Shown here one piece after another: positions 22,002 to 35,300 of a stretch of 64,000 nt of DNA. A program made the position numbers and the translations under genes. Position 1 is the stretch's first letter. Each line of letters starts with the position of its first letter. Under the pieces are notes generated by a model. That model did no database searches and was not told the origin of the DNA. It saw only the letters and a list, made by a program, of their open reading frames with translations. Origin of the DNA: Nilaparvata lugens (Eukaryota > Arthropoda > Insecta > Hemiptera > Delphacidae); assembly GCF_014356525.2 (NCBI RefSeq), contig NC_052505.1, positions 51,030,970 through 51,094,969 on the forward strand, read 5' to 3'.

Positions 22002-22207
22002 CAAAATGGTGACTATCCCTCCCGATTGCTTCTCACTTCACACTTGCCACAATAACACTTTGCTGTACTGCACTGGTTGAGCGGTGTCAACCAAAGGGAT
22101 GGAGTTGTTGCTAGTGGAATCGCAGTTGGGGGCGCTGAGTTGAGCGGCTTGGCTGCTACAGGTACTGTTGCCAGTTCCGGGCGTGCTGGTAAGAGCACGC
22201 GCCCCCA

Positions 22208-22632
22208 TCATGGTAGTGAAGTTGGCGTGCGACCACACACCAGGAAGTAGCACCTCTCGTACAAGCAGTAGGCTCCCAACAGCCCCAGGAAAAGGAGTGT
22301 CAGTGGTCCGCAGATGAACTTCATGGTGTTCTCCTCGGCCGACGTCGGTTGCAGCTTCTCCATCTGCTGCACAGCGTACATGAGATTGAAGATAGCTATC
22401 TCATCCACGTCCATCAGTCCAGGGGACAGTTGGCCTCCTTGTCGCTCTCATATGCTCGTTGTCGTCTCCTTGTAACTCTGGTGTTCGCCGAAGAGTAGAG
22501 CTGAGACACGATGAATGGATGATAGTGTCTGTGGCTGATCGGGCACAGAGTGATTGGCCTCGGCTCACATCTCTGTAGCATCTCGGAAGAGAAGGTAGCG
22601 TAGCGGTCTCGATCCTCAAAGATTAGTAGCAA
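22208..22632 (-). pseudogene. Possible envelope-like remnant with a membrane segment
   Basis: Overlapping minus-strand frames in a GC-richer patch next to the 3' LTR. One frame (22414-22208) contains a hydrophobic stretch FICGPLTLLFLGLLGAYCLY, long enough to span a membrane, followed by basic residues. Its position between pol and the 3' LTR is where insect errantiviruses carry env. The rest of an env could not be recognised, so this is a weak, position-based call. Confidence 0.3.
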
Positions 22633-23530
22633 GTGATGACTCAGCTCCTAACGCACTGTCGAATTGCTGCTTTAGTCTCGCACTGGTAGTGTAGTGAGTG
22701 GTCTGAAACACTTTTTACTTTCACCTAAAAGTCTGGTCTAACAGTCAGTAAAGTTCTATCACAATAGTCTAAGATATCACACAGATATGGGAAGTGCCAG
22801 TCCCAAATAATTGTTCGTTTCTAGCTCTCTGGGGGAAAGGATAACCGACCGAGCCCTTTACAATTTCTACTGATCTCCAAACATCAACAAATCTATACCT
22901 AATCACTTATCCAATTTAATATAAACTCAATCGAAGAATAATTATCATTTCAAAACAAAATCTATATAAGTACAATAGCCCAATCCATTTTCAAAGTCCT
23001 AGTCGACCTTTATGTAATAGGAATATCATTGTCCAAATTTAACTAGTATTAATGATCTCTAGAAAATACTCTCAAGTACTTCTATACCTAAATAACATTG
23101 AGAGCACATAATTATCTATTACCTATCATCTATAATAAAAATTCCATTCAATCAAGTAAATAACATCAAAATAGTTTCCTTCCTATAATACCAAACAATA
23201 GTATCAGAGTATCCTTGTCTTCATAATAATTCATTCATATACTTTAATTCATTCATAATACTTAACAATAACAATAGTCTAATTTTGTACACGTCTGCTT
23301 TTTAAAATCTGTTCCATTATACAGTTAATAATTCCTCATCTTCATCATAACAATAAAACGTAAACAGTAATCATTCATCTCCCTCACTGGGTCAACTTTG
23401 TTTACAAACAAGGTTACTACTGTTTCTATTATTTTCTTCATTCTATTCTTCTTCTTCTTCTTCAATATGTTGTCGTAGGTCCTTTCACACAAATTACTGT
23501 ATATCTCTAATCCATTGTCACTAATCCTAT
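22633..23530. other. Ty3 3' non-coding region, AT-rich
   Basis: No ORF or domain is seen. It lies between the env-like patch and the Harbinger derivative. Confidence 0.45.
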
Positions 23531-25474
23531 GGCCAGTTTCACACGGCAGAGACCTCGCTCCTGGAATATCATATTACGGAAGATCATATTTCATATTTTG
23601 CAGCTCTCCTGTACTTTCACATGGGGATCTTACGAATAAGCCGACAGATCTAACAACTCCGCCGACGTTTGCTCAAAGTATATGACTCATCACTTTTTCT
23701 CGAAGTCTAACTTCCTTAAAAAAATAGATAGAAGATTTATGACTTCGGATTTGGATTCAGCGACCCCAAATTCTATAAAGCGTAAGTCCCATTTTCAAAA
23801 ATACCCGAAAACAAGGGAGTTATAGCTGTTTTTAATATAGCTTTCCATTATCATAATGATTATATAGTAAACGTACTAAGATAATAATACTCCTGCCTCA
23901 CGAAGGGACAGGCAAAGGTTTCAAGAAGTTTTTGAACACCTGAGAAGTTTAAACATTTTCAATTTTTAAAAGTTCTAGTTTTCCAAAAAAATATTGAACT
24001 ATGAAAAGATGAATCCAAATATGAAATCATAAATCATCTCCACTCATCACCCAATAAAATAGGAGGAAAAGGAATGTTGTACAGTAAAATTCACTAAATT
24101 TCAGTTGTCATTCAACAATCCAATTTATCAGGTTCAAATCGTTGAATATCACTTTAAATTCCCAGCAATTATTGACTATTTCTTTTTAACTTCCATCCAA
24201 CTTTTGGCGACTTCATTCCGGTCCTTGTAGATGTCAAGACTTTTATCCCAAAGAGCAGGTCGGTTGCAAACTGCAGTAATCAACAGCTTCACATCAAACT
24301 CAGACATCGCGTGATGACAGGTGTCAAAGTCAAGTAAACAACTGACAAGTCAACAAGTGTCAACTGGAGAAGTGAGTGAGCAAGCACAGTGCTGTCATAA
24401 TGCGAAAAGCATAACCATTGTACCAACTATTCTAAATTATCGTACTGTATTTCGTGAAGCCATGCTTTGTTAAAGCCAGTTACTCAGAAAGCGTTTTTTT
24501 GTTGTTCGATGTTTTGTCGTCCTTATGAATTCTGTTGAAGCAAATATAATGTTATTTAAGAAGTTGTGCTGAACCTGTCTCAAGAATTCATAGAATTCTT
24601 AGAATTCATAGGAACGGTAAAAAATCAATTTTACGAAAATCGATGTACATGTAACTGGATTTAGAAGATCAATACGATAATGTGCACTATCACAATTCAA
24701 TCACATAAATGTTTAAGTGAAAACGTTGGGCGCAAACCTTCTGTCATGAGGAGACAAATAAATTCATGAAAAGCTTGATAGCTTGTATAGTGATCTGATA
24801 TTTGTTACACGTTTTCAGTCTAAGACATAATGAGTCTAAGATAGTCAATTTAATAGATTATTTTTAAAAATAAGATAGTCAATTTAGTCTAAGATATGTC
24901 TTAGACTAATTTTTAATGTTTCTTCAATCGGCAGGAAAACTTTGGTTTTTCAAAGTTATCTTACTCCCTCATTTTGGGGTATTTTCAGAAATCAAGATAA
25001 ATATCCTACTAAATTTCCTACACGAATACAGTGTAAGTTGTATTATAATAGCTACAGTACTTACGTACTGTATAGCACAGTACCTGTTCGTTTTTACCGT
25101 ATAATTATATGATAATAGAAAGCTTTATTAAAAACAGTCATAACTTCCTTGTTTTCGGATATTTTCGAAAACGGGACTTACGCTTTTAAGAATTTGGGGT
25201 CGCTGAATCCAAATCCGAAATCAGAAATCTTCTATCTATATTTTTAAGGAAGTTAGACTTTAAGAAAAAGTGATGAGTCATACTTTTGAGCAAACGTCGG
25301 CGTTGTTGTTAGATCTTGCCTCTGCTTGCCTCGAGGGGAAAAGACGTGACAATACGAGGTTCCTGGATAGGAGTCACCATGTGAAAGACACGATTTGACT
25401 CAATGTACTTCGACAAAAAAACGTGAACACTGTTCAGTGTTCAAGTTGCACGTCTCCTATCGTGTGAAAGTAGC
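23531..25474. mobile_element. Non-autonomous PIF/Harbinger-like element with long TIRs
   Basis: Ends are GGCCAGTTTCACAC on the left and, inverted, GGCTACTTTCACAC on the right. Inverted similarity continues about 300 bp inward (23531-23850 against 25125-25474; for example 'ggatttggattcagcgacccc'). It is flanked by TAT on both sides, a 3-bp TSD fitting this superfamily. It contains a MADF-type exon but no transposase. It is inserted in the 3' region of the Ty3 element. Superfamily is inferred from the TSD, the TIR and the MADF fragment. Confidence 0.7.
24176..24307 (-). pseudogene. MADF-domain N-terminal fragment
   Basis: From the ATG at 24307 the frame reads LLITAVCNRPALWDKSLDIY, then KDRNEVAKSW and a stop at 24176. 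This is the first half of a MADF (Myb/SANT-like, Adf-1 type) DNA-binding domain ('li..V..rp.LWd.s...Y.dr......W'). PIF/Harbinger elements commonly encode such a protein beside the transposase. The second half is missing, so it is a remnant or an exon whose partner is lost. Confidence 0.65.
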
Positions 25475-26069
25475 CTATAGGTCCGTAGCAGATGATTTTC
25501 TGATGACAAAGGATGCATTGTCTCACTGCGAGTAGCATACAACTAATATAACTACATAATTCTATTCTAATTCATCATCTGGCCAATACTTATAATAGTA
25601 AATTCATGACTCTCATTCAACTCATCTATAAAATAACACATAGTTATTACACAATATTATTCTACTGATATTTCTCTTATACTTAATTACTCAGATCACT
25701 CTTTTTTTCTCCATTTCACTTTTCTTCACATTCAGCTAGCTGAATTCTCAAAATAAAGCAGTTTAGAGTCTCGCTGCAGACAATTTCCACTCAGGGTTTA
25801 TCAATTCAAATCGATAGTTCATTTCTGGAATCTATTTCATTATGATGATGAGCATTTGAACGACTTACTCGGGGCATTTGTTTGACTCCTCGATAATATG
25901 AACAGTCTCGATCCAACTGTCCAATAATTATCAAGTTGTCAGAACAAAATTAGTTTGAACTTCTAATGCAAATTTCTACGACCATCGAAAGCATTACTCC
26001 CAGCTTGACTTCTAGTGAAATAAGGTGATTGTTCTATTATTTTCTACTTCTATTCTACTTCACTATTTT
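25475..26069. other. Ty3 3' non-coding region, continued
   Basis: AT-rich sequence with short TTCTACTTC repeats near 26040-26090. No ORF is seen. Confidence 0.45.
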
Positions 26070-26324
26070 CTACTTCACTATTCTACTTCTACCTGGAGGG
26101 TAGAGTGGGTCTTCTCTCTCATCCAACACGGGGCTAGGGGGATTTTCTTCTTCTTCCCCCTCGACATTTTCTTCATCAATATTTTCTACCACCTCTTCTC
26201 GTTCAATCTCTTCGGCTTCAACAGTTTCGTCATCCTCATCCTCGGATGCACGATAATCGATGAACTCTTCATTCCTCCTATGATCGAGATCCTCATCATC
26301 CTCAGCTATGTCTTTATCTGACAA
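26070..26324 (-). CDS. Very acidic ORF downstream of integrase
   Basis: An 84-residue frame of which more than a third is Glu or Asp (DEDDETVEAEEIEREEVVEN and similar), ending in PLYPPGRSRIVK. It lies just past the integrase on the same strand and may be the C-terminal tail of Pol, which is acidic in some Ty3 clades. No domain is recognised. Confidence 0.4.
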   Translation of the reverse strand: MSDKDIAEDDEDLDHRRNEEFIDYRASEDEDDETVEAEEIEREEVVENIDEENVEGEEEENPPSPVLDEREDPLYPPGRSRIVK

Positions 26325-26394
26325 CGGTTCATTTTCTTGGTTTCATCCTATTAATATGTACTATTACTCTTTTTCCCTCCAATAAATTGATCAT

Positions 26395-27971
26395 CTAATT
26401 TACATCGGATAGCTTCTTACCAACAACATAGGGTCCCTCCCAAGGTAGGTGGAATTTTGCTGAGTTTCCTGGTTTAACAGCTGGCTCTAACAGATACACT
26501 AGATCTCCTTCCTCAAAACTCCGAAGTTTTCTACTGAGATTGGCTTGCTTCATTCGTTTTTGCGCCGTTTGTATAGATCGTTCATTTGCTATCTTGTATG
26601 CTTCTGAGAATCTTCCCTTCAACTCTTTCAGATGAAACTCAGTAGTTTTTCCGCGAACCTCATCTGGTATGACACACGATCCTGGAAGCACTATTTCTCG
26701 TCCATATAGCATGAAATGAGGAGAATAACCAATAGATGCATAAGGTGTGGATCTGTATGCTATCAGGGCATAGGGCAACCAGGTGTCCCAATCGGTACCA
26801 TCTCTTTTTACGAAATGTGCTATGGACTCGTTCAGGGTACAATGTAATCACTCAGTTCTACCATTACATTCCGGATGATACGCTGTCGTTCTGATTTTGT
26901 CAATACCCAGCATTTTACAAGTTTCCACAAATAAACTGGATAGAAAGTTTCGGCCTTGATCACTCAGCAGACGGTTGGGTACACTGTGTCGAGTAATAAT
27001 GTGGGTGATGAAGAGTTTAGCTATTGTTCCGGCTGTTTGATGATGGGAATGACCTCAGCATAACGCGTGAAATGATCGATGAAGCTAACATAGAATTTGT
27101 TCCCATTTCGGGTTGTTGGGAGTGGACCAACCACGTCCATTGATACAAGGTCGGAAGGATAACTTGGTTCTTCAGTGGGTTGAACTGGGGCTTTCAAAGA
27201 AACGGGAGTTTTTCGATGAGCACATTCATGACATTCCGCTACAAACTTTCTCACATCTTCTCCTAGTATGGGCCAATAGTATCTCTGTTTCACACGACTA
27301 GCGGTTCTCTCTTGTCCTGAGTGTCCCGCCCAAGGGGTGCTGTGATTCAGTTTCAACACAGTTGTTCTTAGTGATTTAGGCACATCTAATTTCCAGTGAG
27401 ACAGATCATTTTTTTTGTTGGTCATCCATACTAATACATTCTCTATTTGACCCAGACTTGATTCCAACAATTTATTGCACCAATCATCATGCAGCTGTTT
27501 GACTGCAACACAATCTTCCAATAATCCTTCTATTTGGACTCCATTTACGGCACGACTGAGAGCATCTGCATTGGAGTGTCTTTCACCAGGCTTATGAACC
27601 ACGTCGTACTGAAACTCAGCCAATCTCAGAGCCCACCTGGTTAGTCTGGATGAAGGGTCGCACAGACTCAGCATCCATTTCAGAGCTGCATGGTCGGTGA
27701 CTAGTATAAACTTCCTTCCTAAAAGATAGCATCGAAACTGTTTTGTTGCATACATATCAGCCAGCAGTCACGTTCTGTAGTACAATAATTTTTCTCGGCG
27801 TCATTCAATTTATTGTAGACTGGCGAATGCTACAGGCCTCTCTCCATTATCCGTTTGCTGTGAAAGTATCACGCCAATCGATGTGCTCGACGCGTCTGTT
27901 GCAACGATAAATTCGCGATCAAAGTCAGGGAATATAAGAACATTCTCCGAACACAATAATTTCTTCAATTT
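26395..27971 (-). pseudogene. Ty3 Pol: RNase H and integrase
   Basis: Begins right at the Jockey junction with the RNase H opening (LIFPDFDREFIVATDASS). After a stop, 27755 reads KFILVTDHAALKWML and the end of RNase H (GERHSNADALSR). The integrase follows: the HHCC domain with HSTPWAGHSGQ and CHECAHRKTP; the core with MDVVGPLP (first D), LLSDQGRNF (second D) and YHPECNGRTE (Glu); and the C-terminal WEGPYVVGKKLSDVN (a GPY/F-type end). A frameshift near 27020 and a stop near 26850 break it. All three catalytic acids remain visible. Confidence 0.85.
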
Positions 27972-28383
27972 TTCGAATCAGTCAGCGGTTATACACTGAA
28001 GTGGTAACATGTGGAGAGTGTTTTAATATTTCAGCAATAGTATACATAGTTATAGTAGTGTCATTTAGTGTAGTTTAGTGTCGTTTACTATATTCAATAG
28101 AACAAAGGGTTTGCTTATGCTGGGAAAATAGAGCCGGCTGTGAGTGGAAATAGTACACGTGTGTGCGCTCGTGTCCGTCAGTTCGTGTCGCCTGCCGCGG
28201 TCGGTCAACTCGCGAAAAAACGAACTGGTGAGAAAGAACTGCTGAGCCGTTGTAATGATTATATTAATCAGAATAATGAATTGGAAGGAATGGAAACTAG
28301 TTAAACCTTCGACTTTCTTAGTTCCAGAATTTGAAGAAGTTGAAGGTAATAGCTGCAATTCATCACCACCACCATCAATCACC

Positions 28384-29850
28384 ATGAATGAAGGAGATAC
28401 ATCGTTAGAAAAATTCATTCAACCAGACCAGCTTAAAACTCCGGCAGAGCAAATACTTTATAATGCATGGAAGAAAGCTGACAATAGGATGCGAGTAGCA
28501 GAAAGTAAAAACAACATGTTTGAAAAAAAACTGGAAAAAGTCTCAGTTAGAAAGCGCTACTTTCAATTCGGCCCCTGCAGCTTCCAACAATTTGAAAGTT
28601 GTAGAGAGTAGTAAGTCGGATCAAAACCAATCAACTCCAATTAGGAAAAATCAACCAAAAGATGGAAAATCTGATAATGTTAAAAATGCAACACGTAGTA
28701 CTGGTTACTGTACAGATGAGGAGGAACTTGCCAAGGAGACGGAGTGGGTGAGAGTGAAAAATGGGAGATCTAAGAAGAGGAAGCTGAATACTTCACTTTT
28801 GCCTCCATCAGAAGGAAAATCAACTACTCACAATAAGGGTGAGACAGTACACAAAGTTAGAAAGAGCCCAATTGCCACCTGTAATAGTGGATGGCATCAA
28901 GTCATATAATATCTTTCATGAAAAGCTAGTGAAGCTACTGCCAAGCCGTAAATTCAGTGTAAAACTACTTGGAGTGGACAGCTTCAAAATCAACTCAGAG
29001 AATGAGGACGATTACCGATTGCTCACAAAGGAGTTGAACAAAGAGAAGTTGACTTGGCATTCTTATGAAAATAAGCAATCAAGGCTAATCAGAGCTATGG
29101 CTAAAAAGTGACATCACTCATGTGAAGCAGAGAATAAAGTAAAGGACCTCGAAGAGAAAGGATTCAAAATTTTGAACGCAAGTATAAAGCTTAAATGGAG
29201 AACTAAAGAGCTACTAGATATGTTCATGCTTGAGTTTGAAGCAGGAGAAGATGTAGATAAAATTTACAAAATCTCCATTTCCAACATAATGGGATGTGAG
29301 GTAGAAATAGAGGCAATGAAGAAATCGAAGATCATTGCTCAATGCAAAAAATTCCAAGCATATGGACACACCCAAAAATATTGTTTTAAAAAGTTTCGTT
29401 GGGTCAAATGTGCTGGTAAACACAGCTCCAAGGATTGCACAAAGGCAGCTGGAGAAAAGCTGAAATGTATTCATTGTGGTGAAAATCATCCAGCAAGCTA
29501 TCGTGGGTGCGTGCAGTGTTGCTATCGAACTGCAGAAGATGAGAAGCAAAAATATGAAGTCTCATTCAGGACCAATCAAGCCAGTGTATTCGCGAAAGGA
29601 TCATTCATCTCAACCCCCTGGTTCTTCCACAGAAATAGCAGCTACAAGATTGTCAGCATTAGATAAATCCTTATCATATGCTGATACTACAAAAGAAGGA
29701 CTGGATGAGAAGATGAAGAAAAACAATCACGAGGATGGAGTGCTACAAACTTTACAGCTGATACTAACAAAGCTGGAAAAGCAAGAAGCCCTACTATTTT
29801 CCTTTGAAAGAAGGTTACAGAAACTGGAAAGCAGCAAGAGGAAGCAATGA
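28384..29850 (+). pseudogene. Jockey-type ORF1 (Gag-like, PRE_C2HC and zinc knuckles)
   Basis: Likely start ATG at 28384 (MNEGDTSLEKFIQPDQ). The frame shifts near 28540, 28870 and 29111, with one stop near 29110. Visible parts are a charged N-terminal region; the PRE_C2HC-type block beginning PPVIVDGIKSYNIF with LTWHSYENKQ; then three Cys knuckles (CKKFQAYGHTQKYC with one Cys replaced by Phe, VKCAGKHSSKDC, CIHCGENHPASYRGC). The C-terminal coiled-coil-like tail (ILTKLEKQEALLFSFERRL) ends at 29850. Its stop overlaps the ORF2 ATG (ATGA), typical of Jockey elements. The protein binds element RNA. Confidence 0.8.
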
Positions 29851-30304
29851 ACCACACACTGAAAATCATGGCATGGAATGCCAATGACATACTCCAGAAG
29901 AAGCAAGAACTAGAATTAGTACTCAATAACGAAAAAATAGACATCTGCCTTATTTCAGAAACACATATGACTAACCAATCCTATCTCAAAATCAGAGGCT
30001 ATAGAACATATCATACCACACATCCAAATAATTCAGCAAGGGGAGGTAGTGCAGTAATTGTGAGAGAAACTATACAGCACACTGAAGAAAAAGAATACCT
30101 AACAGATGAAATTCAAGCTTCTGTTATATCACTGAAACTCAGAGGATGCAAAGTATCATTAGCAGCAATATATAGCCCTCCAAGACATGCACTAAAACAT
30201 CAAGACTAGGTAGAATTCTTCAAACATCTTGGAAGAAGGTTCATCATAGGAGGAGACTTCAATGCTAAAAATACCCATTGGGGCTCCAGGATAACCACTA
30301 CAAA
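29847..30304 (+). pseudogene. Jockey-type ORF2, endonuclease N-terminal part
   Basis: Begins with KIMAWNANDILQKKQEL. The endonuclease blocks follow: LISETHMT (catalytic Glu), ARGGSAVIV, AAIYSPP and, after a stop near 30209, GGDFNAKNTHWGS (the D-x-N box). Coding is cut at GGGT by the LTR element and resumes after 39066 in the same frame. Confidence 0.85.
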
Positions 30305-30308
30305 GGGT

Positions 30309-32391
30309 TGTGCCGAGCACTCTTTTTAATTCAGGCCTTTTCCCAAGTTATAATAGTAAATTTAATACGCAATAGACTAGAGCCATTATTGTAAGTGAGT
30401 TAGCGAAATAAATTATTTTCTCTCTCTATTATGAACGGCCATGACTTCGAGTTTCCCATGATAGATATTTAAAAATTGTGGCTCCGAGTCGTCGAGGAAT
30501 GTAGATTATGGAATTATCTCTAAAACTTAGCCTTCGTGTCCGACATAGAGTGCGATAAGTTGGAAAACAGCAAGCAATGAAATTATAACAAACTACCGAT
30601 TTTGCAGTTACTATTTGGTCCAAAGGCTCTAGAAGCCACGCGACGATTGGTCAAATTGATTCCCTTAGCCCAATAGGAGACCTGTTTCTAAATACAATAG
30701 TGGGGATTCCCCAGTCGAGAGACCAGATTACGTTTCGGAGGACACTTTGCTAGGAGCACTACGAGAGTAAAGATGTAGTCATTATGTTTCACCCTTTTTG
30801 GGCAAGTTTATAAGTTTATATAATTAGTTAATGTAGGAGCTAGTTTTATTTTTATTGAAGTTTAAATTTTCTAGTAGTGCCATGTCCTGAGAAGTTTAAT
30901 TGTGTTTCTTCATCATGTACGAATAATTGTTTCTTCAAATAACCGCTAAGGTATGTAAAATAAGGTTAAAATATAATTTAGGGAATTTAATTGATTGAAA
31001 CTTCCATAAGAGTATTGTATCAACAAAGCCTGTTATTTTTCAAGTTAATAATATTGATTGAGAATAATCCTTTTGATTTTATTAGTGATGGAAGATACTT
31101 ATAAATTTTTTCTAAAGAAGTATAGAAAGTTTTCAGTTACGTTACATTTGAGTTATTGTTTCTGGAGATATATTATCGTAGAGTATTGCTGAAAGTCAGG
31201 AAGATAGCCTTTAAATTGGAATGAAATTTTTAAGATTATGTTCACATTGAGTTTATGACATTTCATAATTTATATTTTTCAGACTCTGTTTTCTTATGTC
31301 ATTAAGGCTTTCGAATGATTCAGTAAATTTTTTATGATAGAAATCTTAATAGACGAAGAAGAAAGTTTTTCTTTTTCAGGAAATTAATGTTAAAGAAAAG
31401 TTAACATCATAATTAATGAAGTATTCATTTTCTAAAAGCATTATATTAATTTATTACGGGTGTTTTCATAAATGTTGCATTGTATATTAATGACACTCTG
31501 GCAAGTAAATTTGTTTTAAATCTGTTAAATTTTGAGAATGAAATCAGAACGTCAAGATAAAATCTAAATTGAATAACAGAATAAACTCCTGTTCTAGCTT
31601 TTGATGAATTGTAGGAAGAGTTAGAAATTAATGCTGTAATACATTTATTTACAGCGGTTCATGTGTGTCCCCAAACCAACTTCTTGTACTACCACCCCTT
31701 TGGTTCCGCAACTTTATGTAACACCGCTTCAAGACACCCTTTCAGACGACAGGTCTAGGGACGTAAGAGGACGTCGCCGTCAAGCCAAATTCAACCGGTA
31801 AAAGTTCACCGCCAAAAACAAGGTACTGTAACCCCAACGATAAAGCAACGTACAGACCAACGAAAGTGCAGTGTAGTGAAACAAAGGTTCATTCGAGAAT
31901 GTCAATCAAAAGTGGGGATTCAAAATTATTATGAAATGGGTTATATGGGTTACTATCGACGAAACTTGGGTTCAACGGGCTTTTCTTTCTTGAGTGATTT
32001 TATGTTGAAATTAACTTGTTATTTGATGACTGATATTGTTTGGTTTTGTGACGTATTGCTATCTAAAAGGGGATAGTAATGCGCCCCCGAATCAGATGAA
32101 GAATGTCAACAAAGTAACATGAAATTGTTGTTTCTGTTGTTCGATTTTAGTTGCCAATGTTTATTGAAGCTGTTTGTATTTTTCAATTATTTCAAGTTGT
32201 AGTGTTATTCTATAGTATAAACCTATTAAATCAGGCATGGCAAGATTAATTGAAGTTTTCTTGACTCTAGCCCGTTCACCTGCATGAATTAGGTATAGAC
32301 TCAGGTATTTTCTAGATGTGTCGGCCTATTTCTAAATTCTAAATTTTATTCAAAATTATCTTCTTTATCATCTTTTAAAAGGTCAGGCACA
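30309..32391 (+). repeat. 5' LTR of the LARD-type element (2083 bp)
   Basis: Begins TGTGCCGAGCAC and ends GGTCAGGCACA. It differs from the right copy by a small number of substitutions and short indels (for example near 30372 and 30538), plus one ~0.5-kb block. This suggests recent insertion. A 66-codon frame (31876-32076) is shared by both LTRs but looks incidental. Confidence 0.88.
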
Positions 32392-35300
32392 CAACTGCGC
32401 CACTGCTGCTGAAATTTTACCAAAAGGCATACAACTGCGCCGACTCTGCTACAGAGCATTTTATATCTCTGAAATTCAAATTTAAAAAACAAAATCAAAT
32501 TTTCTAACTCATTCTAATTAGTTAAGATTAATTTTTCTGAGTCGATACTTAATAATTCATTCTGTGAACGTGTTAACTGTCAATATTTTGGGTTTGGAGT
32601 TGATTGAATAATATTTATAGTTGCTACTCCAATTTTTCTGAAGTTTAAATAATTGTAGATGAAATAGGAATGTTATTCAGTTCAGTAAATCCATTAAAGT
32701 GAAAATATTTTGAAGTGCTTGAAGATAAAGTCCGGAAACTTAAGTTGAAAGTATTGTAAAACTTAATATTGATATTGATTATTGAGAAATTAAAGGTTTA
32801 ACGGTAGAATAAAAATTAGTAGAAGAAACTAGCATAGGTGAAAAACAACTGATTCTAAGTGCTGAATAAATTTTTTGCATTCTGTAATTCCGTGAATGAT
32901 GATAGAAATTATTGTAATGTCAACGTACGTATTCTGGTCTCACGTCTGGTAGTTGAATATCATTATAGTAGTAGTGACAGTGAATATTGAAATTTTAAAA
33001 GTCAACTCAATGAAATTAGGAAAATGCGGAAATTATTATGAAAGAATGTTTGGAGAAAATAGGGAAATTTTTTTGAAAAGCTTAGGCGAATCAAAGGTAA
33101 TCAGAGAATAAATAGGAAACTGTTTTATTAGTTATTGTTGATATGTAGTTTTGAAAAGTTGATGAGTAGTTTTGGCCTTGAGATGTTTAAACTGAATAAT
33201 TAGATATTGTAGATTAAAGTTGAAACGATGATCAAATCCTTGGGAATTTGTATAAAAATAAGTTGATTGAGATGAGGTTGTTAAGTCCCTTTATCAGTAA
33301 TGTTTATTCTCGAAAAGGTGAATCAGTTTTATTATTGGAGATATTTTTTTTAGGCGTGATTTTTGCGGTAGGCATGCGTAGTGATAGTGTAAAGATCCGT
33401 TGTGTTGGTGACGTTTCCTGTAGGCTGTGGGGAATTCGTTTTGTTTAGTTGAGACTCAAGATTTAGAGGAGGACACGGGGATGTCCTGCCTGTGTGTGTT
33501 GTTGTTGAATTTAGGTAATCGGCGCGAGTGTAGGTCCGTGTCCAGAGAGAACGGAGCACTGCCCGATAGTTGTCCATGTAACAAATCAAGGAATTTAGCT
33601 GTGACTAACCTTGCAAATTTGTACGGTGGAATTGTATAATTTTAGCGAAAGGCACCGAAGATGGTGTGAGCTAAGATTTTTTTGTATCTAGTAAACGGTC
33701 TGGTTCATTCGAGAGTTATGGGGGTTGTCAGTAGAATAACGTAAACCGAAATCTAGAATATTTAGTGAGTCTTCGTAGTGATTGTAAGGAAAACAATCAG
33801 CGTAATGCAGTTTAGGGAAGCACAGTCAAAAGTTTCGTTAATATTTGGTAGGAAAGTCAGCCGCAAAAACACAAGTAATAATTGGTAAAAAAGGGGGTAT
33901 TATTGAGTTTAAAGTTGCTTAGAAATTTGGTATGGTAACGAAAATTGAAAGTTTTAGACAATGAATATTTAAAGTGATTAGTTAAGGTATACAAATAAAT
34001 TAACAGAGAAACTTTTTTGAGTACCTAGGTAATGTTAAAATGGTTATCAGTGAAAGTAGAAATAAATATTGGAACAGTACTGAACGGGTTAAATTAAAAT
34101 AAAATTAACGGTGAAATTTTTCTAGTTGAATTTGGAATGAAAAGGAAGTTTCTTGAGTTAAACATGAGTTTGAATTATTTTATAGTTAGAGATGAAAGGT
34201 TTGCTAGAAATATGAATAGGGATATGAAAGTAGAAATATGTAGGAAAATTCGTGTCAAATGGAAATAGAATTTCTGTTGGGAAAATTAAATTGAGGTAAT
34301 TAACAGTAGTAGGACCCTTTAGAGATAAGTAGTCAAAAAGTATTAATAAATAAAAAAAAATAGGAAAATCTTTAATGAAATGATCAATTTTTTTAATGAT
34401 GAATAGTAAAATTGCAATGAAGTTTTCCATGTGAATAAGTTGGGATATTTTGAGATCTAGTAGAGTAATTGAAACTAGTTGGATATTAAGTTTATTGTTG
34501 AGAAATATGTGAGGCTCCAGTAAGGTTGGAAATGTCAGTGCACTTGTAAATCAGTAATAGTGTAATAGTAGTCTATCAATGTGTTGGTAAATTCAATAAT
34601 GTTGATAATCAGAAGGCAAGCAGTAGCAGTCCATCAATGCTAAGTTAGAGCTGAACTTTCATATTATTAAATCATGCGATGAAAAGTATGCTTCCAGTGT
34701 TTAGAGAAAATGTCACGTACTCTAGTGAGAAGCGAAATACAGAATTATTATTGTAGATTAAAGCCTGGCACCCGATATCATAGTTTTGTTTTGACTAGCG
34801 TTCTGTGGTAAAAGTTTCCTACTGGAATATTATAATGAAAAGTGTTTTTCTCATGATTGTAGAATGCAAAATCACTACTTGAGTTATGTTGAAAAATATC
34901 CGAAACAGATCAGAAAAAAATAGGAAACAGATCAGTCTATTGAAGACAAGATTTTTTGTCGTGAGTTAAAATTGGATAAGTTTTTGTGAGTATGGCGCCA
35001 CTCTATAGCCTTGTCTCTATACACTCAACGAGATGATTCCTAATGAATGAGAAGGAGAAAAGAGAAAAAGAGTTATGATAAAGATATTTACCGTATTTGC
35101 TAGAAGGATTCATTACGGGTTCATGAAGGGTTTATTAGTCAAAGATTTTGTTACGTGACAATATAATGTATATAGAAGAAATTCCGGAATGTAAATAACT
35201 TGCGCAACTAGATTAGTCATTAAATTATGTTATTAACTTCGTAATATTAAATATATTTAGGTAGGTGAATTAGGTTTAATTTTATTTCATGCACGGCTGC

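Noticed and set aside
31876..32076. 66-codon ORF conserved in both LTRs of the LARD (also 38547-38747)
   Set aside because: Conservation is explained by LTR duplication. It has no domain, and the start context differs only by chance.
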